Below are positions 22,841-32,773 of a stretch of DNA of 64,000 nucleotides, piece after piece; position 1 is the stretch's first letter, and each line of letters starts with the position of its first letter. The DNA is from Pezicula radicicola (Eukaryota > Ascomycota > Leotiomycetes > Helotiales > Dermateaceae). The position numbers and the translations under genes are program-made. Under the pieces are notes generated by a model. The model saw only the letters and a program-made list of their open reading frames with translations. It was not told where the DNA came from and made no database searches. Location of the stretch: positions 867,373 through 931,372 of the forward strand of contig PDUO01000026.1 in the NCBI GenBank assembly GCA_003008705.1. The letters run 5' to 3'.

Positions 22841-22890
22841 GTGACTAAGTTACTCAAATCAAGCGAGTTACTTAAATCAAGTGGATTTAA
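22841..22890 (-). repeat. GAGTAACT-type repeat, reverse copy
   Basis: Two and a half units of GTTACTCAAATCAAGCGAGT type, the reverse complement of the repeat at 10512-10632. Confidence 0.55.
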
Positions 22891-23177
22891 TTAAGTAGCA
22901 TCAATTTGTCATAATTTCTATAGCATAGCGGCAGCAACAATTTTTATATATATCTATTATAGCTAATTATCCTACGTAGACAGCCTCCCTAATAAACTAA
23001 GCAGCTTAGGGTCCTTCTATAACCTCTAGTTGTTAGTTTATTGAAAAAAGAAGGTGACGGTGGGGTGAATTGAGGTGTCCAAAATAGGCCTAATTACCTT
23101 CCTGAATCAAAGCAGCGCCTCAAGAAAGATCTGACATGGAATAACTTTGCCAAGCGGGGTAACTGAATGAGTGAATT

Positions 23178-23393
23178 CTTATCTCAAGACGTAGCTCAGA
23201 ATCGTAACACTCTTGCTGCCTCCCTGGTTCGATCGGAGTTAATCTAATTTAGTGCGGTGAATGCTGACATGCAGTTAAGTATTGAATGTAACCGTAGGAG
23301 CTAGGTCTTATCTTAAGGCACAGTTCCATATTGTAAGACTTTTGCTGCTTCCCTGGGCCGATCTGGGTTTATCAATCCTAATTCAGTAGGTTG
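23178..23393 (+). repeat. Two imperfect direct copies of an 87-bp segment upstream of the synthase
   Basis: Copy a (about 23178-23264) has CTTATCTCAAG, CTCTTGCTGCCTCCCTGG, then TTCGATCGGAGTTAATC. Copy b (about 23307-23393) has CTTATCTTAAG, CTTTTGCTGCTTCCCTGG, then GCCGATCTGGGTTTATC. The offset is about 129 bp. Differences include many C/T and A/G changes. Confidence 0.6.
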
Positions 23394-23398
23394 AGTCA

Positions 23399-23491
23399 TT
23401 CCTTCCCCTGCAGGAAGCCCAAAGAGCTAGCACTCGAACTATATAGTATGTCGTGAGATTGGGCTTGGTCAAAAAGATAATGAAAGGTCAT
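23399..23491 (+). repeat. Upstream repeat copy 2 (polyketide synthase side)
   Basis: Related to 22291-22382, see there. It lies 155-247 bp before the synthase ATG, so it falls in the promoter or 5' leader. Confidence 0.65.
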
Positions 23492-23645
23492 AGTTCATCC
23501 CCCCCAAGGTATTGAGATCATTCATTCCCACCAGATCTTTCAAGAAGAACAACAGAGATACCCAGAAACAAGAAAGAAAATAAGGGGGAAAACCCATTCT
23601 TCCCAAGCTCTAGAATATTTTCAGCACCTACATTCTTTACACACA

Positions 23646-26600
23646 ATGACTCGAACCACACACACGCATTTGAATGGTTCCCAGCAGCTTAACAGCTCAA
23701 ATGGAACAGAAAATGGTTCTGCCATGCCAATTGCCATCATTGGAATGGGTTGTCGTCTGGCTGGAACAGCAACTTCTCCACAAAGGCTGTGGCAAATGCT
23801 AATGAGAGGACAATCAGGATGGTCCCGCGGAGACAACTCAAGATTCAAGATGGACTCCTTTTATCACCCTTCCAAGGAAATGAAGGGAGCGGTATGTTAG
23901 ATCGATGACTGCGGCTCTCTTGGTTGTATACAAGCTGATCTGAATTCAGTTCAACGCAAGAGGCGTATATCTTCTAAAAGAAGACGTGTCTCACTTCGAT
24001 CATCAGTTCTTCCATGTTAGTCCGCTTGAGGCGGCGGCCATTGACCCTCAACAGAGGCTACTGCTTGAAGTTGCCTATGAGGCCTTCGAGAATGCGGGGA
24101 TATCGATCGAATCACTTGTAAATTCAGAGACCGGTGTGTACTGCGCACTGTCCAATCATGATTATGAGAAAATGCAGGCCAGAGACCCAGAATTCTCCCC
24201 AAAGTACGTTTCGGCAAGAGAGTCCACGTTGAAATAATTTGGAAATTTGGCAGTAAACGACGGCTAATCTAGAGCGATGTAATAGTCACCGATTCACAGG
24301 AACAGGCACAGCACTTGCGTCCAATCGGATATCATACCACTTTGATCTTGATGGTCCTAGCCTTACTATCGATACCGCCTGCTCGGGCAGCCTCGTAGCA
24401 GTGCACCAAGCCTGCAGGGCTATACGAAGTGGCGAAGTTCGCCAAGCCCTTGTAGGAGGGACCAATTTGATCCTTGATCCCGAGGAAATCGCCGTCATGT
24501 CATCAATGCAGTACGTAAGCAAAAACAACCTATCTGTGTCTGATTTGAGAGCTAAAGCTGAATTAGAGTCTTGTCTGATGATGGCCGCTGCTATGCTTTT
24601 GACAATCGAGCCAACGGCTTCGGCCGAGGCGAGGGCGTGGCAGCGATCGTACTAAAGCCGCTCAGTGATGCACTGCGTGATGGAGATCCCATCCAATCGG
24701 TGATACGAGCCACTGCTTCTAATCAGGATGGTCGAACTCCCAGTGTGATGATGCCCTCACAAGCAGCACAGATAAGGATGATCAACAAAGCGTATGCCGA
24801 CGCAGGACTTGATCCACGAGAAACGTGCTACGTCGAAGCGCATGGTAAGATATGTTCGACACTACTAGTTGCTAGAATAAAAAATACTGATGATTTGGAT
24901 TAGGTACTGGAACGCAGGCTGGAGACAAGACTGAAGCAGGTGCTATTTTCAAGACCTTCGGCCAAGATCGAGCACCAGATTCTCCGCTCTACGTCGGTAG
25001 CGTCAAAACCAACATTGGCCATACAGAGAGCACTGCGGGATTAGCAGGACTTGTGAAAGCCGTGATGGTTCTAAATTCCGGCAAGATTCCTCCGAATTTG
25101 AACTTCTCCCGCCCCAACGAAAAAATTCCTCTGGATGACTGGAAAATCAAGGTACGTGTCTATAGTTCTGCTTTGCGGATGTCTTCTTAGTTTTATCATA
25201 GATACCACGAAAACTAGTTCACTGGCCTGCAAATCACGTCCGGCGAGCATCGGTAAATAGCTTTGGATATGGCGGTACAAATGCCCATGTCATTCTTGAG
25301 TCGCCAGAAGATTACTTGGCATCACAGTCCCAGCTGCATGCCAACCACAACCATCTGGAAACAAATGATACGACAAACGGGGTAAATCAAGTGAACGGAA
25401 CAGTAGCCAACGGAACGTCAGTAGCCAATGGAACATCAGTAACGAACGGATCACCAGTAACGAATGGATCACCAGTATCGAGCGGCACATCAGAAACGAA
25501 TGGAACACCAGTAACGAACGGATCACCAGTATCGACCGGCACATCAGTAACAAATGAAACATCAGTTCACCACCCAAGTGATAGCGAATCGCCCGAAAAT
25601 GCGGACCAATCCTCTCAAAAGAGACGTCTATTTGTTTTCACGCATGCTGCCGAACGCAGCATGGGTGCAATGGCAACGAATTTCAAGCAGTATCTCCAGA
25701 CGGGCGTTCAGGATGAAAGCGATCTCCTCGATAGATTAGCTTATACGCTAGCGATGCGAAGATCTCGCCTCCCATTCCGAGTAGCCGTAAGTGCTACCAA
25801 CTTGACAGAGCTGCTTGATGCCCTTGAGGACGTCTCCAAAGGCACAATACGTCCTCAAAAAGCTCTTGAGAGCCCAAAGATATGCTTTGCCTTTACTGGT
25901 AAGATTCGTGGCCCGCAACCTTGAATATCATGTACTGATGAATTACTACTTTAGGTCAAGGAGCGCAATGGGCTCGTATGGGCCAAGAGCTCCTTAGTGC
26001 CTTTCCAGTATTTGCGGCATCTATGGAAACTGCTGAGCTACAGCTTGCGAGCTTAGGCGCAGAGTGGTCGCTATCAAAGGAACTTTCCTTAAACAAAGGA
26101 GAATCTCGCATCAACGAAGCTGCCCTTTCGCAGCCATGCTGCACAGCCATTCAAATTGCTCTAGTAAATCTGTTGCGTTCTTGGGGAGTTCAACCAACTG
26201 TCGTTTGTGGCCACTCGAGTGGCGAAATCGCGGCTGCATATGCTGCAGGCTTCCTTTCTGACCATGATGCTCTGAGCATTGCCTTCTTCAGAGGGCAAGC
26301 TGTTGCAAAACTTAAAGCACGGCACCCGGAGCTTGATGGTGGTATGATGGCTGTTGGATTGTCGCCGGAGAAAGTACAGCCTTATATCGCTAAGAATGCG
26401 TCAGATGATCCTTTCGTGAAGGTTGTGGTGGCATGCATCAACAGCCCAACGAGCGTAACTCTGTCTGGCGACAAATCTGTACTTCAATTGATCCAGGCAG
26501 ACCTCGAAAGTGACGGCGTTTTCAATCGTCTCCTCACCGTGGATGTTGCGTACCATTCTCATCATATGGGACTCGTTCGAAAAGAGTACATCGAAATGAT

Positions 26601-29600
26601 GAAGGATCTGAAGCCACTACAGTCTAATAACAGTATACGCATGATATCCTCTGTGACTGGAAAGGAAATTCATGGTGAGGCAATGGATGCGGAGTACTGG
26701 GCTGAGAACATGGTATCTACCGTGAGGTTTTCCGAGGCTCTTGAGGGTGCTCTAACATTGTCGGACGAGGACATCAATGGTTCACGCTCAACTGCGAATA
26801 TGATTCTGGAGGTTGGACCACACTCAGCGCTCGCAGGGCCAATCAAACAAACCCTGAAAGCCATGGCAAATAATTCGGCCAAAGTATCATATCACACCGT
26901 ACTTTCGAGAAATGTGGACGCTGTTAAGACAGCAGTCGATATGAGTGGTGATCTCTTTGCCCTCGGATATAATGTCGCCTTCAATTCCATCAACGACCCG
27001 AACAATATCTTGGACAAAAGGACATTGACAAATATGCCGGTGTATAACTGGCAGCATTCAACATCGCACTGGAGCGAAAGTCGTACCAGCACGCAGTTCC
27101 GACTCCGGCAGTTTGCAAGGCACGAACTCCTCGGCGTTCCCAGCAATGATAGCATACCCACAGAGCCGACATGGAGAAACTACGTGGGCTTGTCCGAAAT
27201 GCCTTGGCTCAGTGGTCACGTTATTAACGACCAGATGATATTTCCTGCTAGTGGTTATATATGTATGGCTCTCGAAGCTCTCCGCCAGATAACGGTAACG
27301 AATGGCTTCATGTGGAAGAACATAATTTGTCGATTCCGCCAGATAACTATCGGAAGGCCCCTGCTGATTCCTGAAAATTCTAGGGTGGAAACATTCTTCA
27401 CTCTTCGACGTTATGCATCTTCCAGCCAGGACTCTTCATCGAACTGGAAGGAATTTCAAGTATTTTCAGTTTCGGCCACGGGAGAAGACACTGAGCATTG
27501 CCGTGGCTTGGTTTGTGTAGATAATCGCGACCCTAAGGATGATATTGAGACATCACAAGAGGATCTTTATCATATCGAGACTACCAGAAAGGGTTTCGAG
27601 GATGCACAAAAGAGCTGCCGACACACAATCAATGTGGAAAAATACTACAGCGACCTCAAGTCGATTGGGATGAGTTATACTGGGCCATTTTCGAATCTTA
27701 CTCAAATCAGCACACAGCCACTTAGCTCGTTGTGTATTGTCACAACCCCAGAAACAAAATCTTCAATGCCTGGGGAGTACCAACAGCCCCATGTCTTGCA
27801 TCCTTCCACCCTGGACATGTGCTTTCAAACTGTCTTTCCAGCTTTGATGGCCGCAACAAAGATGGGCTCCAGTATGGTTATCGCAGGTATCGACGAGTTG
27901 AACGTTTCCAGCAATATCAATTCCACACCCGGAAAAATTTTGCTTACTCATGCTACGATTGAACCCTTCGGACGTTTGAAGTATAGGGCAAATATTGCTG
28001 TTGGAGATTCCGACCTCAAAGAGCCTTCACTGATCAGCATCAGAGGGTTACGGGCAAACTCTACAATTGAACTGTCAAACACCTCGCTTCATTCGCAGAA
28101 ACACGATTTGTGCCATAAACTGGAATGGGGCCTGGATACCGCTTGTGCGAAGCAAGATGATGTCAACCAGCTCTGCCATACTGGCCTTGAACCCGATCCT
28201 ACGACAGAGCGAAGAAACACTTTCGATCGCTACATCCAGCATGTCATACAGCAAGTTCTTTCCGTCATCACTGACGAAGATGAAATTTCGATGGCGACGC
28301 ATCATAGGAAGTTGGTACACTGGATGCGCTCACAAGAGCGAGGTCCGATTACAGAAATTGATCCAAAGTTAAGAGAGCATGTTGAGTCACTTGGAGCTGA
28401 TGGAAAAATGTTGGTGCACGTCGGTGATAATCTCGTCGACATCCTTACAGGAAAGATCGACCCTCTAACAGTCATGATGAAAGATGATCTGCTCTACGAG
28501 TTGTATGCGATGGAGAACATCCAGAGATGCCACACCGAGCTTGCAAATTATCTGCGTCAACTCCAATTCAAAAACCCCCGCATGAAAATCCTAGAGATTG
28601 GCGCAGGCACGGCGAGTATGTCAATCATTGCACTGGAGGCATTGACTGGGGACCCTAAAACCCGTCGAGTGGGGAAGGAAAAGCTCGACAAGTATGTCTT
28701 CACCGACATCTCTAGTGGGTTCTTTGAGAAGGGCAAGGCCATATTAGCGGATTGGGAAGAACTGGTTGAGTTCAAGAAGCTTGATATCGAGAAGTCGGTC
28801 AAGGACCAAGGATTTGAAGAAGGTTCTTACGATTTGATCATTGCTTCTAATGTGTTACACGCAACTCAGACGATGTCTAATACGATGCAAAACGTCAGAA
28901 GCCTGCTAAAGCCAGAAGGAAAACTCGCTCTGGTGGAAATTACGGAAACTCATATGTTTTGGCATATGACAGTTGGAATCCTTCCTGGGTGGTGGCTTGG
29001 AGCTGACGATGGTCGCATCGACTCCCCACTACTTGCCCTGCCGAAATGGGACAATCTTCTCCACGAGACTGGATTTTCCGGAATTGATGCCAAGATGAAG
29101 GACTATGAGTCTGAGCATGAGCATCAAGTGAGCTTGATAATTTCTACCGCCAAAGCCCAATTTGACTCGGAGGATCAACCAGCCATAGAAATTGTTTGCA
29201 GTGACAAGGAGAACTCCATTGCCGATGCATTCTACGGACTAGTAACAACTGCAAACCAGCATCGCCAGATTCGCCAGAGCTCCCTCGACCAGGCTGAATT
29301 TTCAAATAAGATTTGCGTGGTACTTCTTGAAATACTAGTACCCTTCCTTCGTTCTTGCACGGAAATTGAATTCCAAAATATCAAATCTATGTTCGGTCAG
29401 GCCAAAGGAATCCTCTGGGTCACGAGGGGCGGTGCAATTGAGTCAACAGAGCCTGAGAAAGCCATCATTACCGGCCTTTCTAGAACTCTGAGGTCGGAAG
29501 ATCATGCACTCAATATTGTCACCCTTGACCTTGACCCCAAGACTGAGAGCCCGGCTGATATGGCGCAACACATCTTTGAGGTATTCGGCCACGTTTTCCG

Positions 29601-32041
29601 ACCTCATAGCGAGGGTGGCTTCTACCAGGAATTTGAATATGCTATTCGGAATGGCAAGATCCTGATTCCTCGAGTCGTGGAAAACAGTCCGCTAGAAAGT
29701 TATGTTCGGAACGCTGCCAATGATGTAGAGCCAGAGCTTGGACCTCTAAATCAACCAGAGCGTTCTTTGGGACTCGAGATACAGACTCCAGGAATTCTAG
29801 ATTCGTTATACTGGACAGATAGCCCAAGCCATAGCCGGAAACCATACGCGAATGAAGTTCGCATTGAGGTGAACATGGTTGCGCTAAACTTCAAGGACCT
29901 GATGAATGCCATGGGCCAGCTTCCAGGTCTTAGTGCAATGCTGATCGAGTGTAGCGGCACTGTGATTGAAGTAGGCGATGCAACTGACGGTGAATTCAAA
30001 GTTGGAGACCGCGTTTGTGCCATCCATCCCGATGGTCTCGCTACGAGGAGTAACATCGATTATCGTCAAGTCCGGCGTATTCCAGATGGAATGTCAATGG
30101 AACTTGCTACAGCCATTCCCATTTCTTATGCTACTGCACTCTACGCTTTGAGGGATGCGGCCCGTATCCAGAAGGGAGATTCGATCCTCATCCACGCAGC
30201 AGCCGGGGCATTAGGGCAAGCAGCTATTGCAATTGCTCAGTACTACGAGGCTGGGGAAATATTTGTAACTGTTGGCACTCCAGAGAAAAGAGAACTCATC
30301 AAGAAGCAGTTTGGGATTCCCGACGAGAACATTTTCTCTAGCCGCACTCTTTCGTTTGGTCAAGGAATTCAGAGAAGAACTAACGGCAGAGGCGTGGATG
30401 TGGTTCTCAATTCCCTCAGTGGTGAGGCAACACGTGAGAGTCAAAATTGCCTTGCTCAGTTTGGACGGTTTATTGAAGTCGGTAAGAAAGATCTCTTGTC
30501 GAATGCTAGAATGGAAACTGCATACCTCGAAAAAAATGCAACCTTTTCCGCGGTGGACCTGGGAATGGTGGCACAACATATGCCGCTGAAGTTTCAGGAA
30601 ATCCTTGGGACCATTCTCGACCTCATTCAGGCGCAGAAACTTCAAGCTCTCACTTCCATTACATTGTTGCCCATCTCCGAGCTCGAAACTGCGTTCCGTC
30701 AAATGCAGACGGGGAAACACGTCGGCAAACTTATATTGCAGATCGAACCTGACTCTCAGGTGAAGGTATGTCTTAGTCTCAGAGGATGATGAACCCATTT
30801 CATTAATTATTCCTAGGTTCGCCAAGCACCTCCCTCGCCACCGAAATTGAAGGATGACCAGACATATCTTGTTGTCGGCGGTCTAGGAGGCATTGGTAAG
30901 ACGCTCGTTAGACATCTGGCAGATCTAGGTGCAAAACACATCGCGACACTGTCAAGATCCGGTTTAGATAGCGAAAGCAAGATCGCACTCGTTAAAGAGA
31001 TGCATGAAGCTGGAGTCAATCTCATCGTTCAGCAAGGAAGCGTTACTGAGATTGAAGACCTGAAGAAACTTAAAGACCTGGTTGGGGAGCGACCAATTCG
31101 TGGTATCATACAAGCAGCGATGGTGCTACAGGTAAGTCAAGTTAAACTTGGACATAAGTTGTTAGGTGCTTGTAATGCTAACAGCAACGCAGGACTCCAC
31201 CATAGATAATATGACCCATGCCCAATGGCAGAAAACGCTAGAACCAAAGGTCACAGGAACCCTAAATTTGCATTCCGTTTTCGACAATGCACTCGACTTC
31301 TTCATTATATTATCGAGTATCAGTGGAATAATTGGTAGTCATGGCCAGGGCAACTACAGCGCGGCCGGCACATTTCAAGATGCCTTCGCACGTTCTCTTG
31401 CCTCGAAAAATCATCCCGCCTGCTCATTAGACCTATGCATTGTCGGCTCAGAAGGCTACGCAGCAGAGCACCAATCAGCAACGAAACACGCCATGCGTTA
31501 TGGCGCAGGTTTCGTTAGCATGGATGAGGTCTTGGCGCTCGTTGACCATGCAGTTTCGGACCCGCTTGCTAGCAACCCAAGAGACGCGCAGGTTCTCGTT
31601 GGATCCAATACCGCCGACCCAACATCTGATTCTGAGGAGAGTGCTGCGCAGCGGCCTGACCCCAGGTTCTCTCACATCTGGAATACTTCTTCGCGCCAGA
31701 GTACAAATAATGCGGGCACCGGTGAGTTTGATCTTTGTGCGGCACTTCTGGCCACCACGACACAAGACTGGGCTGTCCAAACAGTCTTGACTGCATTTAC
31801 GGAGAAGCTGTCGCGGCTTTTGGGAGTAGTGGCTGAGGAAATCAACCCTGCGCAATCGGTGTCGAGTTACGGTATGGATTCACTCATTGCAGTTGAGCTA
31901 CGAAATTGGGTATTGAAGCAGCTGGAGTCGTATGTCCAGACTGTGGAGTTGATGAGTCCATTGTTAATTCAGGATCTGGCGAGACTGATGGCGGAGAGGT
32001 CAAGATTGGTGCCTGCAGGCCTGTTTTCGAAGAAAGATTAG
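23646..32041 (+). CDS. Highly reducing type I polyketide synthase (KS-AT-DH-MT-ER-KR-ACP)
   Basis: Nine exons are predicted: 23646-23891, 23950-24203, 24286-24510, 24567-24844, 24904-25151, 25202-25898, 25955-30765, 30817-31131 and 31193-32041, all GT-AG with matching phase, giving 2640 residues. Ketosynthase: DTACSGSL with Cys199, EAHGTGT with His334, NIGH with His374. Acyltransferase: GHSSGE with Ser737. Dehydratase: [16 protein letters not shown] with His1071 and HPSTLDM with Asp1270. Methyltransferase: [10 protein letters not shown] near 1530, where GTGG is usual, so methylation is uncertain. Enoyl reductase: [12 protein letters not shown] near 2062. Ketoreductase: [10 protein letters not shown] near 2273 and Tyr2413 in GQGNYSAAG. 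Carrier: YGMDSL with Ser2588. It should make a largely reduced linear chain. There is no thioesterase or reductase at the end, so release must come from another protein, perhaps the neighbouring acyltransferase. Oddity: a repeated NGT/TNG linker between KS and AT. Confidence 0.96.
25376..25565 (+). repeat. In-frame 18-bp minisatellite in the KS-AT linker of the synthase
   Basis: A unit of about 18 bases, for example GTAACGAACGGATCACCA, repeats about nine times without breaking the frame. It encodes six-residue units such as VTNGSP, VANGTS and VSTGTS (about residues 476-539). The normal linker in this family is short and variable. Length change by slippage is likely. Confidence 0.88.
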
Positions 32042-32773
32042 TGATATGTTTCTTATACAATTTCAGTCGACGCCACTTAGAGCTAAAGTTAGTAAGAGAA
32101 GACGGAAGGATATAGATCTATATTATAGTAGAATAGATTATAAAGCTACCTGTTATTCCGTGTCAGGTATTCCTTACACCGTTTCCTCCCCAAGCTCAGA
32201 CCAATAGGACGTGCTTTAGGCGAAGCTCGCCTCTCTGGCTCTGCTGGTTCGAGCTCGAAGATCACCCGCTCGCTTGATTAAGGGGGTGCTTAATCCCTGA
32301 GCAAGGTGGAAGGAAACGGTATAAGGGATAAATATGGGGTGGTAATGAATGCGTCGATAATCGAACAGATTCTTTTGAAGTGAGTCGGCATGGCACAACA
32401 CCATAGAAGAAAATGAAGAGATTGACATCGGAAGAAGACGTAAGACGCGACGTCTTGAAGGGAAACAATTCGTGTATTATACAATATGTCGCGCATTTAT
32501 TGACAACCTGTAGTGTCGTTCTATCACAGTTTTCCCTAGATCATTATTAGCTATAAAAAAAAGGCAACCCCTCCTGTCAACAAAACGCCGCACAATCCTG
32601 ACTCCAGTCCTCGCCTCGCAAAGACAGATAACACCAGTCCCTTTTGCCGAAAGAAATATCGACAGATCATGAAACGCCCATTAAGCCCAATAATTAGCGG
32701 TCATAACCTGCTCCGCGTTGCCAAGGACTTTTCTAGCATTAGCTTTAGTCAGTTTGAAGTAGAAGGGGACTTC
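32042..32773. other. Convergent 3' spacer between synthase and Flc-like gene
   Basis: Both flanking genes end here. It contains the 159-bp inverted-repeat element listed next and a short palindromic word (AAGACGTAAGACGCGACGTCTT type) near 32435-32456. No gene is seen. Confidence 0.5.
32170..32328. mobile_element. 159-bp miniature inverted-repeat element
   Basis: The left end TTCCTTACACCGTTTCCTCC pairs with the right end, whose reverse complement reads TCCCTTATACCGTTTCCTTC. The complementarity extends to CTCAG/CTGAG about 28 bases in. TA flanks both sides (32168-32169, 32329-32330), as for Tc1/mariner-type MITEs. The inside is not AT-rich and folds into smaller hairpins (GGCGAAGCTCGCC; GATTAAG...CTTAATC). 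Confidence 0.66.

Larger units (their letters stand above)
22015..23645. promoter_or_regulatory. Divergent upstream region shared by acyltransferase and polyketide synthase
   Basis: The two genes are transcribed away from each other across 1631 bp, a common arrangement for co-regulated cluster genes. The middle (22560-22990) is AT-rich. It contains a GAGTAACT-type repeat (22841-22890), two related segments of about 90 bp (22291-22382 and 23399-23491), one near each gene, and a second pair of related segments (23178-23264 and 23307-23393). The words CGATCGGAG and GGCCGATCTGGG contain CGG or CCG halves as seen in Zn2Cys6 factor sites, but no site is proven. Confidence 0.55.

Noticed and set aside
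23189..23240. tRNA-like sequence (GTAGCTCAG followed by GGTTCGATC)
   Set aside because: The words resemble A and B boxes, but the T-arm and acceptor stem do not pair, and the related copy at about 23310 loses both boxes.
24204..24299. Alternative acceptor at 24298-24299 for the second synthase intron
   Set aside because: It would shift the ketosynthase frame; the acceptor at 24284-24285 gives the continuous [14 protein letters not shown] reading.
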